From contig JAHDVH010000006.1 in assembly GCA_023382385.1 (NCBI GenBank), positions 60,173 through 124,172 on the forward strand: a stretch of DNA of 64,000 nucleotides, given 5' to 3'. The stretch comes from a bacterium. Lineage in GTDB: Bacteria; Electryoneota; RPQS01. The notes below the pieces were generated by a model. The model was not told the origin of the DNA. It ran no database searches and saw nothing but the letters and a program-made list of their open reading frames with translations. The translations under genes were made by a program, and so were the position numbers. Below, in pieces: positions 45,801 to 53,635 of this stretch (the stretch's first letter is position 1; every line of letters starts with the position of its first letter).

Positions 45801-45960
45801 TTCGCTCCTGACCCTTCGAATAGTAAACGTCAAAGTGTTCAGACTGAATGTACCGCCAGTCGAAATCCACGTACTGCACCTTGTTCTTGCCGAATCCCTG
45901 CGCCATGGCACTGGATACTGCAAGAAGAAGCACGCCAATCAGACTAAGTGTGCGGTGCAT
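42853..45960 (-). CDS. outer-membrane metalloprotease / WD40-like propeller / BamA-like barrel fusion
   Basis: ATG 45960, with AAGGA nine bases upstream, gives 1035 residues starting with a signal peptide (MHRTLSLIGVLLLAVSSAMAQ). Three regions follow. Residues 25-275 form a gluzincin-like peptidase with HVIHHELTHAVN (HExxH) and WFTEGIAEYES as the likely third-ligand Glu. Residues 300-600 hold TolB/PD40 beta-propeller repeats (ALSPDGQKVAYLSDRS; TWSPDGKRIAFIG; TISPDGKFLVYVSD). Residues 650-1035 resemble a BamA/Omp85-type barrel, with RGGDYFEKRGTGNRFFLTNQEFRFPVIRYLQMGWPL and YGFGWRSNLGFLLLRWDVAW and a final YYFSLGAEY. It sits directly before mlaE. An envelope quality-control or lipid/protein assembly role is inferred. 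Confidence 0.75.
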   Translation of the reverse strand: MHRTLSLIGVLLLAVSSAMAQGFGKNKVQYVDFDWRYIQSEHFDVYYSKGQERIAEFTAETAERALKLIESSWSYTLEGRVKFIIYSSHNRFQQTNVSLSIQEESLGGFTEFLKNRVVLPYTGNYEAFRHVIHHELTHAVNLRMFYGTGFQSILIGVATSDIPLWFTEGIAEYESRGGWDVEADMFMRDATITGYLPPIDYLGGYFAYKGGQAVFYYLDRRYGKEKVGELVNKVRTSRELPRSLKSAVGTDMEDFNRAWQQWLRKIYWPGVVDYETPEDFAERVTNHRKIKNYVNNGAALSPDGQKVAYLSDRSDYFDVWLNDLETGKSHRLLRGERSGDFEQLKWLDARMSWSPDGESIVFASKAGAYDAINILDVSKREIVRRFRPKLDGIFNPTWSPDGKRIAFIGMKSGQSDLYYYELSGERLVQVTDDIFSDDDPAWGADSETLYFASDRKDSLRTSGYDAAFRMWEFDYRTMDIYRISPMAASCERLTHSEFHEKNPTISPDGKFLVYVSDSTGISNLYRKNLETGETVAITNALTGCFQPSYSPKSNRLVFSSFYEGGYDVYLLKSPDALPPKQPPLTAFRKHGSPEAIEPIAGESAESFTESMELRDNSREFSRYVFADGIGQVTALEERIREDSVNTRNPGGGFFSKKYRTKFTPDYVYATAAYSSFFGAQGTGQILFSDVLGNQLILLNTDLYYDFNNLDNSNFSAQYFYLPNRINYGAGLFRYVYYLDAGNVRDQTLQMQLDLSYPFSKYTRTELIVGGYGIDRAEWLPDQYGYYNYRKTARRRILMPELGYVHDTVVWGSTGPVNGTRYRLSGSYSPNLQSDKEHQEVWSSEFYTIKGDLRQYFRMGRDYSWASRFTAGYSGGPDTQRFFMGGVSNWINRRFENDEIPTDEINDFYFSSFITPFRGGDYFEKRGTGNRFFLTNQEFRFPVIRYLQMGWPLPIALVDVRGALFMDVGAAWFDDSFRITQVDDEGRRRLHDLQSAYGFGWRSNLGFLLLRWDVAWSTDGVDTSKPRYYFSLGAEY

Positions 45961-46039
45961 ACGTTGTGGTCCTTGAATAACATTGATTGTCCACTCTGGA
46001 AACTCTGAAGACATCACAGAAGTTTCCCTGTCATGCATG

Positions 46040-46073
46040 AAAACGACCCCGGAGCCTGCGCTGCGGGGCCGAG
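46040..46073 (-). terminator. possible terminator after the MerR-receiver gene
   Basis: On the minus strand an imperfect GC stem (CGGCCCCG with CGGGGTCG) with a 12-base loop is followed by TTTTC. It lies 35 bp after the regulator's stop. Confidence 0.5.
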
Positions 46074-46107
46074 CTGTGCAAGTTCACTGATCCAACCCTG
46101 GTCCCTA

Positions 46108-46677
46108 CTATGGCCCAAGCACTTGTGCCACCATTTCGAGCAACTCCTCGCTCTTTATTGGCTTGGTCAAGTAGTTGTAGGCCCCTTCTTTAATAACTTG
46201 GACAGTGTCCTCAATCTTGGGATAACCAGTCAGGATAACGATCATCGCCTGCGGGTCGACTGCCCGAATCTCGCGAAATACATCAATCCCGCTTCTGCCA
46301 CGTAATTTTACATCAAGAAATGTCAGGGCAGGTTGCTTTTCCTGATGCAAGGCGACGGCATCTTCACCGGTGGAAGCGGTCAGGACGTCATAACCCGCAG
46401 CTTGAAGCAGGTCTGACATGACCTGAAGAATCATGGCATCGTCGTCGACCACAAGCACATATGATGATCGAGGTTTCGACTCGGAAGCTTTCTGTTTCTC
46501 AATATTCTGGCGAATCTCCTCGAGATTTCGCTCGTCGTAGAGACGCCAACCACGCCAATCCCGCCTAACCTTGGTTATCAGGCCCTCGCGTTCCCACTTG
46601 AATAAAGTGGACTTAGAGATCTGCAAAGTTTCACAGACATCTTTGGAGGAGTAGAACTTGCCATCCTTGCCGCTCAT
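46108..46677 (-). CDS. MerR-type HTH / response-regulator receiver fusion
   Basis: This 189-residue protein has an N-terminal MerR-like winged helix (residues 8-60: FYSSKDVCETLQISKSTLFKWEREGLITKVRRDWRGWRLYDERNLEEI) and a C-terminal receiver domain (70-189). The latter has the acidic pocket VLVVDDDAM, the phosphoacceptor Asp in LTFLDVKLRGRSG, the Thr in VILTGYPK and Lys in NYLTKPIKSEE. Usual response regulators place the receiver first, so the order is reversed. No histidine kinase is adjacent. A perfect palindrome covers its own promoter (46688-46712), suggesting autoregulation. Confidence 0.85.
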   Translation of the reverse strand: MSGKDGKFYSSKDVCETLQISKSTLFKWEREGLITKVRRDWRGWRLYDERNLEEIRQNIEKQKASESKPRSSYVLVVDDDAMILQVMSDLLQAAGYDVLTASTGEDAVALHQEKQPALTFLDVKLRGRSGIDVFREIRAVDPQAMIVILTGYPKIEDTVQVIKEGAYNYLTKPIKSEELLEMVAQVLGP

Positions 46678-46687
46678 AATACCTCAC

Positions 46688-46712
46688 TATATTAGTTATA
46701 GTAACTAATATA
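46688..46712 (-). promoter_or_regulatory. perfect 25-bp palindromic operator
   Basis: Arms TATATTAGTTA and TAACTAATATA (11 bp each) flank the spacer TAG. The element spans the -10 box and predicted start point and ends 10 bp before the regulator's start codon. Confidence 0.75.
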
Positions 46713-46735
46713 ACAATGGACGACGGAGATGTCAA
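46707..46735 (-). promoter_or_regulatory. sigma70-like promoter of the MerR-receiver gene
   Basis: Reading the minus strand: TTGACA (46735-46730), 17-base spacer, TATATT (46712-46707). It is near consensus and its -10 is inside the palindrome. Confidence 0.8.
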
Positions 46736-46763
46736 GCTCAAATGACCCGAATCGGTGACCAAA

Positions 46764-46922
46764 TCACTCTTTCTTGCCAGTCGAATCGTCTCCACGCATA
46801 CCTTCTTTGAATTCCCGTGCTCCCTGGCCAATGCCGCGCATTAATTCGGGGATGCGTTTTGCCCCAAAAAGCAACAAAACGATCGCCATGATAAGCAGAA
46901 TTTCTGTCCAACCGAACCGCAT
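46764..46922 (-). CDS. tatA: twin-arginine translocase TatA/E-like subunit
   Basis: This 52-residue ORF reads [20 protein letters not shown] followed by [22 protein letters not shown] and a charged tail. It shows the TatA pattern: short N-terminus with Gly, one membrane helix, FGAKRIPE hinge and amphipathic helix. TatA proteins are usually 60-90 residues, so this is a minimal version. A GAGGAAA lies about 6 bp before the ATG. tatC is not in the window. Confidence 0.9.
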   Translation of the reverse strand: MRFGWTEILLIMAIVLLLFGAKRIPELMRGIGQGAREFKEGMRGDDSTGKKE

Positions 46923-46999
46923 GGGCGTTTCCTCGTTAGATCCTCAACCTCTGTATGACCAAGAAATTAACGAATTATAATCGGGATTTACAAGTCTAC

Positions 47000-49849
47000 C
47001 TAGTTGCTGGACCGCACAAGATAGAAGGCGGAGCCGAGCGATTGTATGACGTTGCTGTCAACAAAAGTCGTGTCGGCCGTCTGGGCAATGGGGGTGTCAA
47101 AGGGTCCAGTAGGGCTAGTGGAGCGATATACCAGATAGTTCGGGGCACCTGTCGGCTGCCAATTCAGGATAATGTCATTGCCCGAGGCAGTAATGACCAC
47201 GGTGGGTGGAAAGAGCGGCCAGCCGCTGACACGAATCATACGGAGACCCGACCTTGTAGAAGGATGGAGGCCATCTTCGGGTAACCAAGCCTCTTCGCAC
47301 GGGTCCCAGACCAAAGAGCGCGCCAACCCTGCACCAGAGCTATCCAACCCAAAAGCCGTCGAGCAAGCCGAAACTCCCACGAAAAAGTCTCCAGTGACTG
47401 TGATCGCGCTCAAACCAGGGTCTATTAACACTACGTGGCCCCAGCCTGGACTTTGACCGTAAACTCCCGTAATTGGGTTAGGTAGAACTCCTGCGGTGAA
47501 CTGCCCCAAGGTGTCGCCCGGAAAACCGCCAATCCCATTTGCGTCCAGTACTAAGACTCTTGCTTGCGAGTGCAAGGTGTCCGGCTTGCGGACCGATGCC
47601 GCGAAGTCTGCCGCGCATAAAACGAACGGCGTAGCAGGAGGAGTGAAACGAGTTGCCCACAGAAACCCGGCATCGGGACTCCACTGGTAGGACTCCGCAG
47701 AACCGTCGTCATAATCAGTCACTACCCCGCATTCAGGGAACACTCGAAAACTGTGCGTGTCCGTCCGCGAAACCAAGTCTTCTGCATCTGTGACTTCCAA
47801 ATAGTATCGGTAGAAACCCTCAACAAACTCTGCTTCAACGCTGTGCTTGCCGCCGCCAATTGGAGAAAGTTCGAGCATGTCAGACGACACGAAATTGTCA
47901 GAAGACCAAATCATGCGAGGCACGCCGAAGGCGCCGTCATCTGTGACAAAGCAGAAAAGGCTTATGACACCCGGGACGTAGTCGCAGACCGGATTGTGCC
48001 CGATAACGGGAGGCTGGTTGAAAACTGTGATAGAGAAATCGCCGCCGGATGTATCGCCAACCTGCGGCAAACTTAGTGACCGAATCCGCAAACGAGCGTT
48101 TTCTGTCGCCGGACCGGTAACGAGCCAATTGTAAGGTGCGCTTCCTGCCGGAACACTTCCAATGATCTGTTCCCAACTTCCAGAGGGGTAATCCCGATTG
48201 ATCTCAATCGCGATCTGCCCCGTCAAGTTGGTCTGGGACCATAGCACGGTTTCATTTACTCCAGACGTGAAAGACTCCCCACCGTTTGGCCGAGTAAGTG
48301 TCAGTGTCGGGAGCAGTATTCGGAACATTCCAGAGCTATCGGCTAATGCCGGAGCTTCAACGCTGGACACCCGAATCAGGGCTGAATCTGTTGCTGTCCC
48401 CGTGGCAGTCCATATGTAAGAGCCGGAGTTCGGCACAGAGGCAGCAAGTAATTCCCAAGTGCCCATTGACGGAACACGTTGCAACTCGAGGCGAACGTTG
48501 CCAGGCAAACCCGATGCTAACCAATTCACTTCGACCAGTGAACCAATCGCGTAGGAGCTGCCGTCAATCGGTGTCAGGACCGCAAGCTCGCGCTGAGTTA
48601 TTGAGAAGTTCGCATCAGACAGGTCGGAATAGGCAGGAGTACTGTCCATCTCAACTTTGACACGTGCAGACGAAGTAGCGGAACCGAAGGCAATCCACTT
48701 GAATGCGCCATCGTTTTCAGTCCCGGATACGAGGTTCACGAACTGACCCGCAGGACCCGTTCTGCTCAAAGAGATAGAGACGGTTCCCGTGTAACTTGTC
48801 GTGTTCCATGAAATCAAGACGGTATCCCCCGTGCCAAAACTCTCCCCACCGTTGGGCGACTCGACGGTTATGGAGGGTGGAGGTGTGACCTGCCTCACAA
48901 TGCTCAGCATAACCGGAAGGTGATCGGACGCAGCGTGCAACGCGTCTGCAATGCTGTCGGGTACGGCGAAATTTGTTCCATTATTCACTGCTTGTCCGAA
49001 GTGCGCGCCGTCATTGCCGAAAGTTACATAGCTACCGGGAACAAGCTGCCAACCTGGCAGAGTTTGAAATGGGGTGGTGGGAAGTAGGAAGTCAAATCGG
49101 TCGTCCAATCCACCTGTCGCTCCGCCATCGCCAAGATTTGCCACTCGAGGGGACTGCGTGTGGATTGCGGCAAACGTTGCATTGTCGTGCCAGCTTCCGG
49201 GCATGCCCAGCGGGTCGTATACCCTTCCGTCATTGTCGGACTGGCTGCCAATCAATTCTTGATACGCGGCCTCAGTACTCGTGTACAAGTTGAAGTCGCC
49301 ACCAACTATGTAGTATCCCGGCCCCAGAGAGTTCAGGTGGTTTCTTAGTGTGTCAGCTTCTGCGAAGCGTGCGGACTCTTCGCCCATTGAAGACCGAAAG
49401 TGTGCAGAGTAGATTCGAATATCGAGTGAGTCGGAGAATACACCGGCAGGTCTGAGAACGTAACCGTTGATGTCCCGCAGCATCGTAGCAAGGACAATCT
49501 GTGATAGGAAAGAAACCCGCGCGGGTTTGTAGAAGAGAGCATTATCGGAGTCCGGCCCATTGGAAAATGGAGCGCTCGCATAAGTTCCCGGTTGACCGCT
49601 GTTCAGCACCTGACTTAGGAACTCAGAGACACCTGCGCTGGAAGTCATTTCCTGCACGATGAGCACGTCGGGGTTCATTGCACGCAAAACCTTACGGAAT
49701 TCTGGATTCCGAGTCGCGGAACTATTGCCGGGGTAATTCAGCACATTGTAAGTGGCCACTTTGAGGGTGTCGTAGGTTTGGGCCTGCGCAGACAAAGTCC
49801 CCAGCATGAGCAGGGTCAGGAGTATCAAGTAAAGTCTTGGCGTGTTCAT
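47000..49849 (-). CDS. secreted endonuclease/exonuclease/phosphatase-family protein with Ig-like repeats
   Basis: ATG 49849 (49867 is an alternative) gives about 949 residues with a signal peptide (YLILLTLLMLGTLSAQAQ). The first 300 residues are an EEP-fold nuclease: KVATYNVLNYPG, DVLIVQEMTSS (catalytic Glu), YIVGGDFNLYTSTE (Asp/Asn) and ASDHLPVML (Asp-His). Three Kre9-like Ig repeats follow, with the motif 'PNGGESF..G..v.i.W' (SPNGGESFGTGDTVLISW; TPIDGSSYAIGSLVEVNW; RPNGGESFTSGVNETVLW). A beta-rich region and a final fibronectin-III-like segment (PTVVITASGNDIILNWQPTGAPNYLVY) complete it. It likely digests extracellular DNA for nutrients. No YPNPF domain is present at the end. Confidence 0.85.
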   Translation of the reverse strand: MNTPRLYLILLTLLMLGTLSAQAQTYDTLKVATYNVLNYPGNSSATRNPEFRKVLRAMNPDVLIVQEMTSSAGVSEFLSQVLNSGQPGTYASAPFSNGPDSDNALFYKPARVSFLSQIVLATMLRDINGYVLRPAGVFSDSLDIRIYSAHFRSSMGEESARFAEADTLRNHLNSLGPGYYIVGGDFNLYTSTEAAYQELIGSQSDNDGRVYDPLGMPGSWHDNATFAAIHTQSPRVANLGDGGATGGLDDRFDFLLPTTPFQTLPGWQLVPGSYVTFGNDGAHFGQAVNNGTNFAVPDSIADALHAASDHLPVMLSIVRQVTPPPSITVESPNGGESFGTGDTVLISWNTTSYTGTVSISLSRTGPAGQFVNLVSGTENDGAFKWIAFGSATSSARVKVEMDSTPAYSDLSDANFSITQRELAVLTPIDGSSYAIGSLVEVNWLASGLPGNVRLELQRVPSMGTWELLAASVPNSGSYIWTATGTATDSALIRVSSVEAPALADSSGMFRILLPTLTLTRPNGGESFTSGVNETVLWSQTNLTGQIAIEINRDYPSGSWEQIIGSVPAGSAPYNWLVTGPATENARLRIRSLSLPQVGDTSGGDFSITVFNQPPVIGHNPVCDYVPGVISLFCFVTDDGAFGVPRMIWSSDNFVSSDMLELSPIGGGKHSVEAEFVEGFYRYYLEVTDAEDLVSRTDTHSFRVFPECGVVTDYDDGSAESYQWSPDAGFLWATRFTPPATPFVLCAADFAASVRKPDTLHSQARVLVLDANGIGGFPGDTLGQFTAGVLPNPITGVYGQSPGWGHVVLIDPGLSAITVTGDFFVGVSACSTAFGLDSSGAGLARSLVWDPCEEAWLPEDGLHPSTRSGLRMIRVSGWPLFPPTVVITASGNDIILNWQPTGAPNYLVYRSTSPTGPFDTPIAQTADTTFVDSNVIQSLGSAFYLVRSSN

Positions 49850-49945
49850 CTTCTTACGTTGGTTCATCCGGTCAAGGAACATCCAATAATTTACTACCAA
49901 ACCAGCGCGTTTGCAAGCGACGGGTGCTGTAAGCTGATAAAATAC

Positions 49946-49974
49946 TTGACCTTTAGATTGCAGTTCGGTATATT
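49946..49974 (+). promoter_or_regulatory. sigma70-like promoter of hsp20-lon
   Basis: TTGACC at 49946-49951, 17-base spacer, TATATT at 49969-49974. It predicts an 80-nt leader. No CIRCE element is seen. Confidence 0.7.
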
Positions 49975-50061
49975 CTTGGATAAGGACGAAAACTCTAAGT
50001 TCAAAACAATCAAACAGGCTCTGCTCGGCTCAACCGCAGGCTGGGTCTTGGGAGAGAGGCG

Positions 50062-50538
50062 ATGAGAGACAAGATTCCTCTATTGGCTCGGATAGCACGC
50101 CCCAAGAGGCGTCGTGAAGACATCAGGGAGTTTCGCTTCGAGTACATTCGCATAGAGCAAGGCACTAGGCCATTACCCTGGGGTGAGCAATCCCAATGGG
50201 TTCCGCCGGTGGACGTTTATGGAAATGAGCAGTCGCTGGTTGTCGAAGTGCACTTGCCAGGTGTCAGGCCAGAAGACACCCGGATTGAATTTGGCCAAAA
50301 CTTCGTTCGGGTCTCCGGGAGCCGGCATGACGTTGAGGTAGCTGGCCGGCGCGATTACTTCCACATGGAGATTGAGCGCGGACAATTCCAAAGAGTGATT
50401 CAATTGCCGGAAGGTGTTACAACAACTGATTATGATGCGAGATTCGAGCAGGGAGTACTCCGAATGACTTTCCCCTATCAAGGCAAGTCTTGGGGGACTG
50501 CCCGTAGTGCGGATCGCTTCCCCGAGGAGTGGTCATGA
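50062..50538 (+). CDS. small heat shock protein Hsp20
   Basis: This 158-residue chaperone has an alpha-crystallin domain at about residues 50-145: WVPPVDVYGNEQSLVVEVHLPGVRPEDTRIEFGQNFVRVSGSR ... FHMEIERGQFQRVIQLPEGVTTTDYDARFEQGVLRMTFP, with the conserved GVL motif. The N-terminus is unusually basic (LARIARPKRRREDIREFRFEYIRIEQ). It holds unfolded proteins for refolding or degradation. Its stop overlaps the lon start (ATGA), which couples holdase and protease. Confidence 0.93.
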   Translation: MRDKIPLLARIARPKRRREDIREFRFEYIRIEQGTRPLPWGEQSQWVPPVDVYGNEQSLVVEVHLPGVRPEDTRIEFGQNFVRVSGSRHDVEVAGRRDYFHMEIERGQFQRVIQLPEGVTTTDYDARFEQGVLRMTFPYQGKSWGTARSADRFPEEWS

Positions 50539-52937
50539 GTGATGGCCAAGACACCAGTAAGACATCTGGAAATGGGGGGGAAGCAGAAGGACGTGACGGC
50601 CTGATTCGCATTCCTGAAGTCTGTCCCGCGCTGCTGCTCAACGACGTCCTGATCTTCCCTAACACCATAGTGCCATTGGCCATCTCATCTCCGGCCATGA
50701 TTGCGATGGTGAATGATGTGCTGTCCGGTCACCGCGTCGTGGCGGCATTCTCCCGCGCGCAGTCGCCTGCTACCGACAAGCCAGAAGATCAGTTCTACGA
50801 ATACGGGACAGCGGCACACATCATGAAGATGTTCCGCATGCCGGACGAATCGATCCGCGTCCTGATCCAGGGGATGGTGCGCGTCAAGAGACTGGAGATA
50901 GTCTCGACCGAGCCGTATCTTCAAGTGAAGATACTGCCGCAGCCGATTTCGCGATCGACAAACATAAAGATCGAAGGTTTGACGCGAAAGGTAGTCAGCG
51001 ATTTCTCCAAGTATTCCGAAGAGCACGCGTTGCCTGACGAAGTTCGTATTGCAATTCATAACATTTCGGATCCGGGTGCTCTCGCTGATATTGTCGCTTC
51101 AAATCTTAACTTGCCGATTGCCGAAAAGCAGGCGATTCTCGAGCAAAACGATCTCGAGGGACGCTTGACGCTAGTCGCGACTCACTTGGCCCGCGAGCTG
51201 GAGCTGCTGCGCATCGGCAGCGAGATTCGCGGAAAAGTAGAGCGGGAACTTGAGAGCAATCAGAAGGAATATTTTCTGCGTGAGCAGATGAAGGCGATCA
51301 AGCGCGAGTTAGGCGAAGAAAGCGAGTCGAGCGCAGAGGTTTCCGAATTCGAAAGAAGGATCAAAGAGGCAGGATTGCCGGAGCATGCTGCTGCCGCGGC
51401 GATGAAGGAACTCGAGCGGATGCGCATGATGTCGATCTCTTCCGCCGAGTATTCGGTTTCTCGTACTTATGTTGACTGGCTGGTGAGCATGCCGTGGAAA
51501 AAGTCAACTGTTGATGAGCTTGATCTGAAGCAAGCACAAAGCGAGCTTGACGAAGATCATTACGGATTGAACGAAGTTAAGACTCGCATTCTCGAGTTCC
51601 TTGCCGTTCGGAAATTAAAGAAGGATAATCGCGGGCCCATTCTCTGCTTCGCGGGCCCGCCTGGAGTGGGCAAGACTTCGCTGGGCCGTTCCATTGCTCG
51701 CTCGATGAATAGGGAATTTGTGCGCATGAGTCTGGGTGGAGTGCGAGACGAGGCCGAGATACGAGGACACCGTCGCACGTACGTCGGTGCCATGCCGGGA
51801 CGGATAGTGCAATCCATTCGCAAGGTGGGTGTCAATAATCCCGTGATCATGCTGGATGAGATCGACAAGCTTGGAATGGATTTTCGCGGTGATCCTGCCT
51901 CTGCGCTGCTCGAAGTTCTCGACCCGGCGCAGAACAATACTTTCAGCGATCACTACCTTGACGTGGAGTTCGACTTATCTTCCGTGTTTTTCATCACGAC
52001 GGCGAATGACATGGGCCAGATTCCCGGACCCTTGCGCGATCGAATGGAGATTATTGAGATTCCGAGCTATATTACCGATGAAAAAGTGCAAATCGGTATG
52101 CGGTATCTCATGGCTCGGCAGATTGAGGAAGCCGGACTGAAAAAATCGCACTTGACGATCACGGAAGACGGAATGCGTGCCATTATTCGGGGATACACTC
52201 GTGAGGCCGGCGTTCGCAAGCTGGAGCAGAAGATAGGAGCCATTTCACGGAAGATTGCACGCTCAGTTGCCGAAGGCAAAAGGATGCGTGTCAGTATCAC
52301 AGCTAAGAACGTCGCAACATACTTAGGTCCTGCCCCGTATGGAGAAGATACGCTGCCGGATCATCCGCAAGTTGGAATTGCACTGGGTCTTGCCTGGACG
52401 CCAGTCGGCGGTGAGATTCTCGTGATTGAGTCAACTGCAATGCCGGGAAGCGGCAAGCTGAGTGTCACTGGACGTTTGGGCGAAGTAATGAAAGAGTCTG
52501 CGCAAATTGCACTTTCTTACCTGCGAGCGCATTCAGTGAAATGGGACATCGAAGAAGAGAAGTTCTCAAAACAGGACATTCACCTTCACGTCCCTGAAGG
52601 TGCGCAGCCAAAGGAAGGTCCGAGTGCCGGAATCGCGTTGACAACTTCATTGGCATCAGTGTTGTCGGGAAAGCCTGCACGAAGTGACCTGTGCATGACG
52701 GGAGAAATAACATTGACGGGGCAGGTGCTCCCTGTGGGAGGAATTCGCGAGAAGATTGTCGCAGCCGCTCGTAGAGGAATCACCACGATCATTATGCCAA
52801 AGTCCAACGAGAAGGATCTCTTTTACGTTCCGGATAACATCAAATCGGCGCTGCGCTTCCACTTTGTTGATGATCTTGAGCAAGCCTTAAGTATCACTCT
52901 CAAAACTCGTGCAGGGAAGCGCGAGAGGAAAAAATAA
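50535..52937 (+). CDS. lon: ATP-dependent protease Lon
   Basis: ATG 50535, with GAGGAG five bases upstream, gives 800 residues. The substrate-binding LAN domain covers about 25-220 (LLLNDVLIFPNTIVPLAI), followed by a coiled coil with YFLREQMKAIKRELGE. The AAA+ core has Walker A GPPGVGKTSLGRSIA and Walker B PVIMLDEIDKLG. The protease domain has the catalytic Ser in EGAQPKEGPSAGIAL and Lys in GGIREKIVAAARRG. It degrades misfolded and regulatory proteins. Confidence 0.97.
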   Translation: MSDGQDTSKTSGNGGEAEGRDGLIRIPEVCPALLLNDVLIFPNTIVPLAISSPAMIAMVNDVLSGHRVVAAFSRAQSPATDKPEDQFYEYGTAAHIMKMFRMPDESIRVLIQGMVRVKRLEIVSTEPYLQVKILPQPISRSTNIKIEGLTRKVVSDFSKYSEEHALPDEVRIAIHNISDPGALADIVASNLNLPIAEKQAILEQNDLEGRLTLVATHLARELELLRIGSEIRGKVERELESNQKEYFLREQMKAIKRELGEESESSAEVSEFERRIKEAGLPEHAAAAAMKELERMRMMSISSAEYSVSRTYVDWLVSMPWKKSTVDELDLKQAQSELDEDHYGLNEVKTRILEFLAVRKLKKDNRGPILCFAGPPGVGKTSLGRSIARSMNREFVRMSLGGVRDEAEIRGHRRTYVGAMPGRIVQSIRKVGVNNPVIMLDEIDKLGMDFRGDPASALLEVLDPAQNNTFSDHYLDVEFDLSSVFFITTANDMGQIPGPLRDRMEIIEIPSYITDEKVQIGMRYLMARQIEEAGLKKSHLTITEDGMRAIIRGYTREAGVRKLEQKIGAISRKIARSVAEGKRMRVSITAKNVATYLGPAPYGEDTLPDHPQVGIALGLAWTPVGGEILVIESTAMPGSGKLSVTGRLGEVMKESAQIALSYLRAHSVKWDIEEEKFSKQDIHLHVPEGAQPKEGPSAGIALTTSLASVLSGKPARSDLCMTGEITLTGQVLPVGGIREKIVAAARRGITTIIMPKSNEKDLFYVPDNIKSALRFHFVDDLEQALSITLKTRAGKRERKK

Positions 52938-53622
52938 GAGTGTCGACCACTTGAACTTGCAGAGGTCACGAGTTCGAGAGTGGCCAATCTGGTCGCTAAT
53001 CTACGCACCACTGTGCGCTCATTGTCGCAGGACTATTCCGGCCTCTGTCGTACTGTTTTGTGATGCCTGCTGGGCCGAACTGCCGCGAGCAGAAAAGACG
53101 CCTTCCGACAGACTGCCGAAGCACATTGACGGACTACATGCAGCTTTCGCTTATCGCGAAGGCTCGGTGACGCGTGAGATAGTCCACTCCCTCAAGTTTG
53201 AAGGTGCGATTGAGTTGGCGCCTCGCATGGTGGAAATGATGCTGCGCACCATTCCAATCGGTTTCCTGAACAGTGATGATGTCTGGGTGCCGGTACCGCT
53301 GCATTGGATACGAAAAGGTGATCGTTCGTTTAATCAAAGCCAACTACTGACACGCGAACTGTGCAAACGCATTGGAGGGACGATTTCGGAAGTCCTCCGG
53401 CGTGTTCGGAATACGCCCGCGCAGTCAGGTCAGGGTATTCGGAAGCGCACCAAGAACGTGCGCGGTGCATTTCGATATGTTAGAAGCAAGGCAATTCCCG
53501 AATCTGTCATGTTGGTGGATGATGTCGTGACCACCGGTGCGACCGTATCGGAATGTGCAAGAGTGCTGAAGCAATCGGGCGTAAAGCAGGTACGCGTCTT
53601 AACATTCGCTCGCGCTGAATAG
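52909..53622 (+). CDS. comF: ComF-family phosphoribosyltransferase-like protein
   Basis: The protein has a double zinc ribbon (PLCAHCRRTI ... FCDACW) and a phosphoribosyltransferase domain with VWVPVPLHWIRKGDRSFNQSQLLTRELCKRI, NTPAQSGQGIRKRTKNVRGAF and the PRPP loop VMLVDDVVTTGATVSECARVL. ComF is needed for DNA uptake in naturally competent bacteria, which fits the type IV pilus locus, although it is found widely. The start is uncertain: GTG 52909 overlaps lon by 29 bp; TTG 52951 would start after it. Confidence 0.9.
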   Translation: MQGSARGKNKSVDHLNLQRSRVREWPIWSLIYAPLCAHCRRTIPASVVLFCDACWAELPRAEKTPSDRLPKHIDGLHAAFAYREGSVTREIVHSLKFEGAIELAPRMVEMMLRTIPIGFLNSDDVWVPVPLHWIRKGDRSFNQSQLLTRELCKRIGGTISEVLRRVRNTPAQSGQGIRKRTKNVRGAFRYVRSKAIPESVMLVDDVVTTGATVSECARVLKQSGVKQVRVLTFARAE

Positions 53623-53635
53623 CAAAAAGGAACAA

